This document shows positions 33,066 through 40,580 of a DNA stretch of 64,000 bases, one piece after another. Positions within the stretch are counted from its first letter, which is position 1. Each line of letters starts with the position of its first letter. This stretch comes from Nocardiopsis potens DSM 45234. Its GTDB lineage: Bacteria > Actinomycetota > Actinomycetes > Streptosporangiales > Streptosporangiaceae. A program made the position numbers and the translations under genes. Under the pieces are notes generated by a model. The model was not told the origin of the DNA. It did no database searches and saw only the letters and a program-made list of their open reading frames with translations. The stretch spans positions 39,367 through 103,366 of the forward strand of contig NZ_ANBB01000024.1 in assembly GCF_000341105.1 (NCBI RefSeq), in the 5' to 3' direction.

Positions 33066-34268
33066 TCAGACCCAGGAGTTGAAGTTGCCGGACTCCTCCT
33101 CGACGGTGGTCTCCGGGCCCTGGTCGGGCAGGATCCGGGTGTCCGGCGGGAGGGAGAGCAGCACCTCGCCGACCGAGTGCAGCTGGCGGGTGTAGTCGAG
33201 GTAGCCCTCGCCGACCGTGCCCAGCTCGCCGGCGCGCAGGGTGTCGCCGCTGAACACGGCGCCCAGCTCGGCGATGTAGTAGCCGACGGTGCCGCTGGAG
33301 GTGCCGGGCAGCGGGAGGATGTCGACCTCCAGGTCGCCGGCCTTGAGCGAGCCGCCGCCCTCGACCTCGATCTCCGGCGGGTTCTCCGCGCCGTGCACCC
33401 GGCGCCAGGAGCGGACCTCGCGCCGGTGCAGGGCGATCGGGGCCTCGTCCCGCTCGGCCACCTCCTGGGCCGCGCCGATGTGGGTGTTGTAGCCGTTGGT
33501 GCAGGCCACCAGGTAGATCTCCCGGTCGCCGACGGCCTCCAGGATGAGCTCGGCGTCGTGGGCCGGGTCGATGACGATGACACCGTCGTCGTCCGCCTTC
33601 ACGATCCAGGTGTTGCTGACGACGGAGTACTCCTCGTCGTCGACCTTGAGCACGCCGGCGGTCCGCACCCGCTGGACCCCGTCGGAGTCGGGCTCGCCGA
33701 TGCCCGGCTCCTCGGGCTCGATCTCGCGCTTCTTCGCCGCCGCGGGCTCCTCCTCGGAGTCCTCTTCGCCGGCGTCGTCGGCGTCGGTGTCGGCGTCGGA
33801 GTCGGCGCTGTCGGCGTCCTCCTCGCCGGCGTCCGAGGCGTCCGCGTCATCGTCCGACCCGTCCGAGTCGTCCGAGGCGGAGTCCTCCGCGTCCTTCGCG
33901 GACTCCTTCTCCGCGCCCTCGTCCTTCGCGGACTCCTTCTCGGCGGAGCCCTTCTTTCCGGAGTCCTCGGAGTCCGCGGACTCTTCCTCCGCGGAGTCCT
34001 TCTTCCCGGAGTCCTCGGCGCCGGCCTCGGCCTTCTCCTCCGCGTCCTCGGGGTCCGCGGAGTCGGCGCCGTCCTTCGCCGAGTCCTCCTCCTTCTTCTC
34101 CTCCGCCTCGGCGGCGGGGCGGGCCTTCGCGGACTTCTTCCCGTCCGCGGCGTCCTCTCCGTCCTGCACGGCGGTGTCCGGCTCGTCGCGCGCCTCGTCG
34201 AGCGTCACCGTGGCGGCCTCGCCGGTCGCCTCGCCGTCCTTCTTCTTGCCCTTCCGCTTCCAGAACAC
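33066..34268 (-). CDS. Metallo-beta-lactamase-fold protein lacking metal ligands, acidic N-terminal head
   Basis: This 400-residue protein starts MFWKRKGKKK, then about 160 residues of Asp/Glu/Ser/Lys/Ala repeats (AEKESAKDEGAEKESAKDAE and similar). An MBL fold follows from about residue 200 (NTWIVKADDDGVIVIDPAHD). The HxHxDH site reads NGYNTH after its Thr, the GHT His is replaced (LPGTSSGTVG) and the last His is Gln (PDQGPETT); only the Asp in VFSGDTLRAG remains. It is therefore probably a non-catalytic MBL relative. GTG at 34268 begins FWKRK and has AAGGG 10 nt upstream. The head should be disordered and strongly acidic. Confidence 0.78.
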   Translation of the reverse strand: MFWKRKGKKKDGEATGEAATVTLDEARDEPDTAVQDGEDAADGKKSAKARPAAEAEEKKEEDSAKDGADSADPEDAEEKAEAGAEDSGKKDSAEEESADSEDSGKKGSAEKESAKDEGAEKESAKDAEDSASDDSDGSDDDADASDAGEEDADSADSDADTDADDAGEEDSEEEPAAAKKREIEPEEPGIGEPDSDGVQRVRTAGVLKVDDEEYSVVSNTWIVKADDDGVIVIDPAHDAELILEAVGDREIYLVACTNGYNTHIGAAQEVAERDEAPIALHRREVRSWRRVHGAENPPEIEVEGGGSLKAGDLEVDILPLPGTSSGTVGYYIAELGAVFSGDTLRAGELGTVGEGYLDYTRQLHSVGEVLLSLPPDTRILPDQGPETTVEEESGNFNSWV

Positions 34269-34402
34269 GGTGCCGACCCTTCGATTCGCGTCCGAACTTC
34301 CGACTGGTACTTCCGATGTGTGCGGGACCATTGTTCCGGTCCCGGCGCGCGGTCCGGTACCCGCGCCAGCCTGGCAGACCCGCGCTAAGCCTCCGGTAAG
34401 CC

Positions 34403-35296
34403 CTACCCCGCCCGGCCGGTGACGGGCGCGGCGCCGGTCGCCGGCTCGATCAGCCGGGCGAACTCCTCCGGGGCCGTGGTGCGCGCGCCGATCCGGTGGC
34501 CGGTGAGCGCGCCGTGGTCGTCGCTGGAGCCGGTGACCGCCACCCCCAGGTCCCGGGCGATGCCGCGCCACCGCTCGGCCTCGGCCTCGTCGTGCGAGGG
34601 GTGGTCCGCCTCGATCCCGCCGAGCCCGGCGCGGGCCATCCGCTCGGCCAGGTCCACCGGGACCGCCCCGGTGAGCATGCCCTCGGCGCGCGCCGGGTGG
34701 GCCAGCGAGCACACGCCGCCGGCCTCGCGCACCGCCCGCACCGCCCGCACCGGGTCCAGCGCGTAGCGGGAGGCGTAGGCGGGGCCGCCCGACCCGATCC
34801 AGCGGTCGAAGGCGTCCTGCACGTCCGCCGCGGCGCCGGCGGCGACGATCGCCCGTGCGATGTGCGGCCGGCCGACGACCACGCCCGCCTCCAGGTCCCC
34901 GTCGTCCCCGCCGCCGTTCAGCGCGATGTCGCGGACCTGCTCCCAGGTGACCTCGACGCCGGCCTCGCGGAGCAGGCGCACCATCTCCTTGGCCCGGTTC
35001 ACCCGGTCGTCCCGGATCCGGTGGAGCTCCGCGGCGAGCGACGGCGCCTCCGGGTCGAACAGGTAGCAGACCAGGTGGACACTGGCCCCCCGGTAGGCGC
35101 AGGAGAGCTCCATCCCGGGGACCAGGGTGAGGCCGGGGGGCAGCGCGGCGGCCGCCTCCTCCAGGCCGGCCGCGGTGTCGTGGTCGGTGAGCGCGAACAC
35201 GTCCACCCCGGCCGCGCGGGCGCGGGCGGCGACCTCGGCCGGCGGCTCGGTTCCGTCCGAGACGGAGCTGTGCGTGTGCAGATCGATGCGGGTCAC
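34403..35296 (-). CDS. PHP-domain phosphoesterase (YciV/RNase AM-like)
   Basis: This 297-residue PHP protein has the trinuclear metal motifs MTRIDLHTHSSVSDG (HxH), FALTDHD, PGMELSC, SLAHPAR and a late DDHG. It resembles YciV-type enzymes that remove nucleotides from 3',5'-bisphosphates or RNA 5' ends; the exact substrate is not fixed by sequence. TAGAAT lies 6 nt before the GTG at 35296, a clear leaderless arrangement. It reads in the same direction as the MBL-fold gene but 134 bp from it. Confidence 0.87.
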   Translation of the reverse strand: MTRIDLHTHSSVSDGTEPPAEVAARARAAGVDVFALTDHDTAAGLEEAAAALPPGLTLVPGMELSCAYRGASVHLVCYLFDPEAPSLAAELHRIRDDRVNRAKEMVRLLREAGVEVTWEQVRDIALNGGGDDGDLEAGVVVGRPHIARAIVAAGAAADVQDAFDRWIGSGGPAYASRYALDPVRAVRAVREAGGVCSLAHPARAEGMLTGAVPVDLAERMARAGLGGIEADHPSHDEAEAERWRGIARDLGVAVTGSSDDHGALTGHRIGARTTAPEEFARLIEPATGAAPVTGRAG

Positions 35297-35341
35297 CCGG
35301 CGATTCTATGGACCGCCGGGCGGCCGCGCCGCGGGCCGGGG

Positions 35342-36007
35342 TCAGCCCTCCGGTTCCTCCAGCGGCTTGAGCCCATCGGCCAGGAACGGGGAGAGGGCGC
35401 CGAAGGGCGGCGGCAGGGTGGCGCCGTCGACCCGGTCGCGCATGTCCCGCAGCCCGCTGAGCTCGCAGGTGAGGACGTCGGTGTCGGCGGGGCTGAGCAG
35501 CAGCCACAGCCAGCTCGCGTAGGCTTCGCCGGCGTAGACCGAGCGCTTCTTGCATCCGGGCACCGGCCACATCGGGATGTCGTGCCCGCCGTGGCGGAGC
35601 CGGAGCGCGGCGGGCCCGGTGTCGAACCCGGCCCCGGGGTCGGGGGCGTCCATGCCGGCCAGCCGGGCGCCCAGCCCGATGCCGGGGTCCTCGGCGACGA
35701 CGACCATCTCGCCCACTCCGCCCAGCGGGGCGGGGCCGGACAGCGCGACCGCGATGCCCAGGGCGCCGCTTCGCTCGTCGCCGGCGTCGGCGAACCCGGT
35801 CACCACCCAGCCCGCCGGGAGCGGCCAGGGCAGCCAGACCGGGACCCGGGCGCTGTCCAGCAGGAGGTCCAGCGAGGTCTCCCCGGGGGCCCGCAGCGGC
35901 TGGAGCGGGGCGACGGGGCCGTGCACGGCGCACTGCCACGCGCTCGACCACAGATTGGGAGCGCGGACGGCGCGGCCGCAGCGTGGACACGATGGCTCAT
36001 GCTTCAT
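35342..36007 (-). CDS. DUF6758-type protein with N-terminal zinc ribbon
   Basis: This 221-residue protein begins MKHEPSCPRCGRAVRAPNLW and continues WQCAVHGPVAPLQ, a CxxC...CxxH zinc ribbon. A conserved actinobacterial domain follows (VPVWLPWPLPAGWVVTGFAD ... SWLWLLLSPADTDVL). No function is known to me. ATG at 36007 has GGGGAGACC immediately upstream. It lies 45 bp before the PHP gene, so the two may be co-transcribed despite the leaderless start there. Confidence 0.75.
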   Translation of the reverse strand: MKHEPSCPRCGRAVRAPNLWSSAWQCAVHGPVAPLQPLRAPGETSLDLLLDSARVPVWLPWPLPAGWVVTGFADAGDERSGALGIAVALSGPAPLGGVGEMVVVAEDPGIGLGARLAGMDAPDPGAGFDTGPAALRLRHGGHDIPMWPVPGCKKRSVYAGEAYASWLWLLLSPADTDVLTCELSGLRDMRDRVDGATLPPPFGALSPFLADGLKPLEEPEG

Positions 36008-36112
36008 GGTCTCCCCGAAGATACCCGGACGACCTGCGGGAAAACCGCTTCCCGCACGGCGTGGCGGCGGAGGCGGAACCGCGCCCCGGCCGGCGCGCCC
36101 CACGCCCCGGGG

Positions 36113-36176
36113 CGATGGTCTCGGCGCTGGGGCCCCGTCAGAGCGCTCTGACGGGGCCCCAGCGCCGAGACCATCG
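36113..36176. repeat. Palindromic element A (perfect 32-bp arms, TCAGAGC/GCTCTGA core)
   Basis: Positions 36113-36144 and 36145-36176 are exact reverse complements with no spacer. The element starts 28 bp after the CPBP-protease stop (minus strand). It belongs to the same family as those at 39923, 54899 and 57481 and the half-copy at 63686. No T-tract follows. Confidence 0.9.
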
Positions 36177-36204
36177 GGAGAGGAGGGGCGCCCGGGGGCC
36201 GCGT

Positions 36205-37533
36205 TCAGCTTGCGGGGCCCGCCGTTCCTCCGCCGTACTGCGGGGGGCCGTAGGGGCCCTGCGAGGGGCCGGGCGGGGTGCGGAAATGCGAGCCGTGGGC
36301 GCCGGGCGGTTCCGCGCCGGCCGGGTCCTGCACCGGCGGGGCCTGCGTCACCCAGCGCGGCAGCCGGCGGCGCTCCGGCGGCGCCTGCACCGCCTCGGGG
36401 TCGCCGGGGGCGGTCCGGCGCAGGCCCCTGCGCCGGGCCAGCAGCACCACCACGGAGCAGAACAGCACCGCCTCGGTGGTGGTGCCGACCACGCCCTCCC
36501 AGGAGCCGCCGCCGGTGGCCGCCTCGGCGAGGGTGCCTTCGAAGGCGCTCAGCCCGAAGGCGGCCAGGTTGTGCACCACGTGCAGCGCGATGGCCGCCTC
36601 CAGGCCGCCGGTGTACCAGGTCAGCCAGGCCATGGCCACGCCGAAGACGGCGACGTCGGCCAGCGCCCAGCCGTGGTAGTCGTGCAGCAGCGCGAAGACC
36701 GTGCCGCTGACCGCGATGCCCAGTGCCGGGGTGCGCAGCGCCCGGGAGGCGAGCGAGCCGCCGCGCCGCTCGGCGGCGCCGCGCCCGTACGAGCCGACCA
36801 GCTGCATCAGGAAGCCGCGCAGCGCGAACTCCTCCGCCGAGGCCTGGAACGGCACCAGCAGCAGGATCACCGCGAGCGCCGGCAGGAACCGCTCCGCGCC
36901 GACGAACGGCCCGACGAAGGCCGCCTCCGGGGAGGTGACCAGCTGCAGCGTGTAGAGCACGCCGAGGTAGGCGGCGATGATCGGCAGCGACACCAGGAAG
37001 CAGGTGCGCAGCCAGCCCCAGCGCATCCGGCCCTCGACCGAGAGCAGCCCGCCCACCCGGCGCCACTGCACCACGCGCGCGGTGAAGAAGACGATCGGGG
37101 TCATCGTCGCCAGCACGATGAGCATGAAGGCCAGGTCGGGGATCTCCGCGCCGAGCGGGGAGTCCGCGGTGGGCGTGCGCCCGCCGAGCAGCGCGGCCAC
37201 GTTCCCGGCCAGGATGAGGACCACCTGGGTGACCAGGATCAGCAGGACCGCGGTGATCAGCGCCAGCGGCGGGATCCACCAGCGGAACCGCCAGGTCCGG
37301 GCCATCCGGTGGTAGGGCGTCCCCGGGGGCGGCTGCGCCGGGCCGGACGGCGCCCGCGGGGGCTGCGGCGGAGGCCACGCCCACACCGCCTGCGCCTCAC
37401 CGGGGGCGGCGGAGCCCGCGGCGGCGCCCGGCGGCCAGGCCCAGTCCTGCGGATGCTGCTGCGCCCCCGGCTGCTCCGGCCCGCTGGGCCCGGAGTGCCA
37501 CGAGGGCCCCGTCGGCGGTGGCGTATTTCTCAT
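36205..37533 (-). CDS. CPBP-family intramembrane metalloprotease (Abi-like)
   Basis: This 442-residue protein has Pro/Gly-rich cytosolic ends and eight or so membrane spans. CPBP motifs are SAEEFALRGFLMQL (EExxxR near 235), FALLHDYHGW and ALHVVHNLAAF, which together form the CaaX-prenyl-protease-type active site, so it should be active. Bacterial relatives process peptides or act in immunity and signalling; no target is identifiable. No SD is visible; TAATCT lies about 9 nt before the ATG at 37533. It is separated from the ECF sigma gene by about 40 bp in the same direction. Confidence 0.83.
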   Translation of the reverse strand: MRNTPPPTGPSWHSGPSGPEQPGAQQHPQDWAWPPGAAAGSAAPGEAQAVWAWPPPQPPRAPSGPAQPPPGTPYHRMARTWRFRWWIPPLALITAVLLILVTQVVLILAGNVAALLGGRTPTADSPLGAEIPDLAFMLIVLATMTPIVFFTARVVQWRRVGGLLSVEGRMRWGWLRTCFLVSLPIIAAYLGVLYTLQLVTSPEAAFVGPFVGAERFLPALAVILLLVPFQASAEEFALRGFLMQLVGSYGRGAAERRGGSLASRALRTPALGIAVSGTVFALLHDYHGWALADVAVFGVAMAWLTWYTGGLEAAIALHVVHNLAAFGLSAFEGTLAEAATGGGSWEGVVGTTTEAVLFCSVVVLLARRRGLRRTAPGDPEAVQAPPERRRLPRWVTQAPPVQDPAGAEPPGAHGSHFRTPPGPSQGPYGPPQYGGGTAGPAS

Positions 37534-37572
37534 CGTTTGCCGAGATTACTATCCGGCCGTGTATTGCCGCTG

Positions 37573-38496
37573 TTAAGAACGCGCCGCATCCCCCGGACCC
37601 GCCGCCGAAGTGCGGAAACCACCGAGTTTGTCGGGGTTGCGCAGGACCAGGACGCGGGTGATCAGACCGTCGGAGACCTCCATCGCGAGCATCGCGTCGA
37701 CCTCCCCGTCCGAACCGCGGAGCAGCCCGGCGGGCTCGCCGCCGACCACCGCCTCCTCCAGCCGGAAGCCGGAGTAGCCGGGGCCGATGGCCGCCAGGAA
37801 GCGGGCGCACTTGTCCGCGCCGAGTATCGGCCGCAGCGCCGCCTTGCGCTTGCCGCCGCCGTCGGAGACCAGCCGGACGTCCTCGGCGAGCAGCGCCTTC
37901 AGCCCGGCCACGTCGCCCTGGAGGCTGGCGGCGAGGAACCGCTCGGTGAGCCGGCGCCGCTCGGCGTCGTCCGGAGCGTAGCGGGGGCGGCGCTCCCGCA
38001 CGTGCGCCCGGGCCCGGTGCGCGATCTGGCGGACCGCCTGCTCGGACCGGTCCACCGCGGCGGCGATCTCCGCGTGCGGGAAGCCGAACACCTCGCGCAG
38101 CACGAACACCGCCCGCTCCACCGGGCCCAGCGTCTCCAGGACGACCAGCAGCGCGTAGGAGACCTCCTCGGCCCGCTCCGCCCGCTCGGCCGCGTCCGGC
38201 GCGGCGCCCAGCGGCTCGGGGAGCCAGGGCCCGATGTAGGTCTCGCGGCGGGCCTTGGCCGAGCGCACCTTGTTCAGCGCCCGGTTGGTGACCGCCCGGA
38301 CCAGGTAGGCGCGGGGTTCGCCGACGGCGGCGCGGTCCGCCCGGTGCCAGCCCAGCCAGGCCTCCTGCACGCAGTCCTCGGCGTCGTGCACGCTGCCCAG
38401 CATGTCGTAGGCGACCGCGAAGAGCAGCCTCCGGTGGCGCTCGAACACCTCTTCCCCGCTGTCGGCGCCGGCTTCCGGTCCGGCAGTGCCCGCCAT
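37573..38496 (-). CDS. ECF41-type sigma factor with SnoaL-like C-terminal domain (SigJ-like)
   Basis: This 307-residue sigma factor has region 2 (FERHRRLLFAVAYDMLGSVH ... EDCVQEAWLGWHRAD), the linker WLPEPLG, region 4 (LETLGPVERAVFVLREVFGF ... AVRQIAHRARAHV) and a C-terminal SnoaL-like extension. The end motif NPDKL and the DGGGKRKAA loop are hallmarks of ECF41. In this group the extension replaces an anti-sigma factor. The usual neighbour (a carboxymuconolactone decarboxylase or oxidoreductase) is absent; a CPBP protease follows instead. ATG at 38496 has GGGAGGA 5 nt upstream. Confidence 0.9.
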   Translation of the reverse strand: MAGTAGPEAGADSGEEVFERHRRLLFAVAYDMLGSVHDAEDCVQEAWLGWHRADRAAVGEPRAYLVRAVTNRALNKVRSAKARRETYIGPWLPEPLGAAPDAAERAERAEEVSYALLVVLETLGPVERAVFVLREVFGFPHAEIAAAVDRSEQAVRQIAHRARAHVRERRPRYAPDDAERRRLTERFLAASLQGDVAGLKALLAEDVRLVSDGGGKRKAALRPILGADKCARFLAAIGPGYSGFRLEEAVVGGEPAGLLRGSDGEVDAMLAMEVSDGLITRVLVLRNPDKLGGFRTSAAGPGDAARS

Positions 38497-38651
38497 CCGG
38501 TCCTCCCTCGCTCCGCCCTCGCTCCGCGTCCGTGCGCGCCGGGCGCTCCGCCCGGTACGACTCTCCCAGAGGAGGCGCCGGGGCCGCGCGGCGGGCCCGG
38601 GGTGTGAGGAGCCCCCGGGACGGAACCGGGAATACCCTGCTGACCTGCAGA

Positions 38652-38665
38652 TAAGGGTACCCTTA
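38652..38665. promoter_or_regulatory. 14-bp perfect palindrome between ECF41 and mrp
   Basis: TAAGGGTACCCTTA lies 20 bp upstream of a TTGACA in the divergent region between the ECF sigma gene and mrp. The local drop in GC and exact symmetry suggest an operator. No known regulator consensus was matched. Confidence 0.45.
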
Positions 38666-38685
38666 CCAGGTATCCGCCGATGTAC

Positions 38686-38711
38686 TTGACACCGCGGGGC
38701 TTCACTACCAT
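38686..38711 (+). promoter_or_regulatory. Candidate mrp promoter
   Basis: TTGACA (38686-38691) is a consensus -35. TACCAT (38706-38711) ends 7 nt before the mrp ATG and could be the -10 of a leaderless mRNA, although the 14-nt spacer is short. GGGG just before the ATG could act as an SD instead. Confidence 0.4.
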
Positions 38712-38718
38712 GGGGTAC

Positions 38719-39858
38719 ATGTCCTCCACTCCCACCACCGAGCAGGTGAACGCGGCCCTGGCGACCGTCCAGGACCCAGAGATCCGCCGCCCCATCACCG
38801 ACCTCGACATGGTCAAGAGCGTCGAGATCGGCGACGACGGCGCCGTGCACGTCGGCATCTACCTCACGGTGGCCGGCTGTCCGATGAAGGGCCGGATCGA
38901 GAAGGACGTCACCGAGGCCGTCGCCAAGGTCGGCGGCGTCACCGGGGTCAAGGTCGAACTCGACGTGATGAGCGAGGAGCAGCGCAAGCAGCTGCAGACC
39001 AAGCTCCGCGGCGGGCAGGCGGAGAAGGAGATCCCCTTCGCCAAGCCCAGCTCGCTGACCAAGGTCTTCGCGGTGGCCTCCGGCAAGGGCGGCGTCGGCA
39101 AGTCCTCGATCACGGTGAACCTGGCCGCCGCGATGGCCGCCCAGGGCAAGAAGGTCGGCGTCGTCGACGCCGACATCTACGGCCACTCGGTGCCGCGGAT
39201 GCTCGGGGTCGAGCACGCGCCCACCAAGGTCGAGGACATGATCATGCCGCCGACCGCGCACGACGTGAAGGTCATCTCGGTGGGCATGTTCACCCAGGGC
39301 AACCAGCCGGTGGTGTGGCGCGGCCCGATGCTCCACCGCGCGCTGCAGCAGTTCCTCGCCGACGTGTTCTGGGGCGACCTCGACGTCCTGCTGATGGACC
39401 TGCCCCCGGGCACCGGCGACATCGCGATCTCGGTGGCGCAGATGCTGCCGGGCGCCGAGATCCTGGTGGTCACCACGCCGCAGCAGGCCGCCGCCGAGGT
39501 GGCCGAGCGGGCCGGCGCCATCTCCGCCCAGACCCACCAGCGGGTCGCGGGCGTGATCGAGAACATGTCGTACTTCACCGCCCCGGGCAGCGAGGAGAAG
39601 ACCTACCTGTTCGGCGAGGGCGGCGGCCGGACCGTCGCCGACGGCCTGACCAAGGCGCTCGGCGCCGAGGTGCCGCTGCTCGGCCAGGTGCCGCTGGACG
39701 TCCGGCTGCGCGAGGGCGGCGACGAGGGCGAGCCCCTGGTGCTGACCGACCCCGACTCCGAGGCCGGCGGCGTGCTGCGCGGCATCGCCGAGCGGCTGGT
39801 CGGCAAGCCCCGCGGCCTGTCCGGGATGCAGCTCGGGATCAGCCCGACCAGGAAGTGA
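38719..39858 (+). CDS. mrp: Mrp/ApbC/NBP35-family Fe-S cluster carrier ATPase
   Basis: This 379-residue P-loop NTPase has an N-terminal MIP18/DUF59 domain (about 1-90, ITDLDMVKSVEIGDDG) and a deviant Walker A, VASGKGGVGKSSITVN, near 115. LLMDLPPGTGDIAI and NMSYF follow. Mrp proteins carry [4Fe-4S] clusters to target enzymes; many lack the CxxC seen in eukaryotic NBP35, and none is obvious here. ATG at 38719 starts the conserved protein; an in-frame ATG at 38680 would add 13 residues that overlap the promoter. Orthologue of Rv1229c, conserved near the sigE module. Confidence 0.92.
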   Translation: MSSTPTTEQVNAALATVQDPEIRRPITDLDMVKSVEIGDDGAVHVGIYLTVAGCPMKGRIEKDVTEAVAKVGGVTGVKVELDVMSEEQRKQLQTKLRGGQAEKEIPFAKPSSLTKVFAVASGKGGVGKSSITVNLAAAMAAQGKKVGVVDADIYGHSVPRMLGVEHAPTKVEDMIMPPTAHDVKVISVGMFTQGNQPVVWRGPMLHRALQQFLADVFWGDLDVLLMDLPPGTGDIAISVAQMLPGAEILVVTTPQQAAAEVAERAGAISAQTHQRVAGVIENMSYFTAPGSEEKTYLFGEGGGRTVADGLTKALGAEVPLLGQVPLDVRLREGGDEGEPLVLTDPDSEAGGVLRGIAERLVGKPRGLSGMQLGISPTRK

Positions 39859-39922
39859 CCTGCGGCGGGGTCGGCGCGGTCTCCCGGTGACCGGGCGGCC
39901 GCGCGGACCCGCGCCGCCCCAC

Positions 39923-39988
39923 GCGATGATCTTGACGTTGCGGGGGTATCAGAGCGCTCTGATACCCCCGCAACGTCAAGATCATCGC
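39923..39988. repeat. Palindromic element B (perfect 33-bp arms)
   Basis: Positions 39923-39955 and 39956-39988 are exact reverse complements. It starts 64 bp after the mrp stop. Compared with element A, 10 of the 32 aligned arm positions differ and every change is mirrored in the opposite arm. The core TCAGAGCGCTCTGA flanked by GATGATCTTGACGTTGC-type arms marks the family. Confidence 0.92.
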
Positions 39989-40010
39989 CTTGTCGAGGAG
40001 GGAGGGCCGC

Positions 40011-40478
40011 GTGCCCGACACCGAGGAGTACCGGGGCTGGCTGCGCATCGCCCTGGAGGAGGCCCGCGCCGGGCTGGCCGAGGGCGGCGTCCCGATCGGC
40101 GCGGCCCTGATCGGCGCCGACGGGTCGGTGCTGGGCCGGGGCCGCAACCGCAGGGTGCAGGACGGCGACCCGTCGGTGCACGGCGAGACCGCGGCGTTCC
40201 GCGACGCCGGCCGGCAGCGCTCCTACGCCGGCACCACCATGGTGACCACGCTCGCGCCCTGCTGGTACTGCAGCGGCCTGGTGCGCCAGTTCGGCATCTC
40301 CCGGGTGGTCGTCGGCGAGGCCCGGACCTTCTCCGGCGGGCAGGACTGGCTCGCCGAGAACGGCACCGAGGTGGTACTGCTGGACGACCCGGAGTGCGTG
40401 GAGCTGATGAGCGGCTTCATCGCCGAGCACCCCGCGGTGTGGAACGAGGACATCGGCGAGGAGCCCGAGGGGAGCTGA
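40011..40478 (+). CDS. Cytosine deaminase, yeast Fcy1-like
   Basis: This 155-residue cytidine-deaminase-fold enzyme has VHGETAAFRDAG (His ligand, catalytic Glu) and TLAPCWYCSGLV (two Cys ligands). Its C-terminal part (VVLLDDPECVELMSGFIAEH then WNEDIGE) matches the yeast cytosine deaminase tail, which closes over the pyrimidine. The likely reaction is cytosine to uracil in pyrimidine salvage. tRNA adenosine deaminase is less likely because that tail is absent there. GTG at 40011 has GGAGGGAGGG 4 nt upstream. A strong intrinsic terminator follows. Confidence 0.85.
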   Translation: MPDTEEYRGWLRIALEEARAGLAEGGVPIGAALIGADGSVLGRGRNRRVQDGDPSVHGETAAFRDAGRQRSYAGTTMVTTLAPCWYCSGLVRQFGISRVVVGEARTFSGGQDWLAENGTEVVLLDDPECVELMSGFIAEHPAVWNEDIGEEPEGS

Positions 40479-40496
40479 CCCCCGGCGCGCAGCGGA

Positions 40497-40544
40497 GAGG
40501 GCCCCGGCCCGGTGGAAGCCCACCGGGCCGGGGCCCTCGCTTTT
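40497..40544 (+). terminator. Intrinsic terminator
   Basis: A perfect 19-bp stem (40497-40515 with 40520-40538) around four nt is followed by GCTTTT. It starts 19 bp after the cytosine deaminase stop and also faces the convergent htrA, so it may act on both. Confidence 0.85.
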
Positions 40545-40580
40545 CCGTCCGCGGCCTCCCCGGGGTCCGGGGCGGCGGGC

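Noticed and set aside
30116..33082. 988-codon plus-strand frame across rhlE and the following hydrolase
   Set aside because: It reads both genes in a wrong frame. The true frames show full helicase and hydrolase motifs.
33750..34130. Low-complexity GAC/GAG/TCC-rich stretch resembling a satellite repeat
   Set aside because: It encodes the acidic head of the MBL-fold protein in frame.
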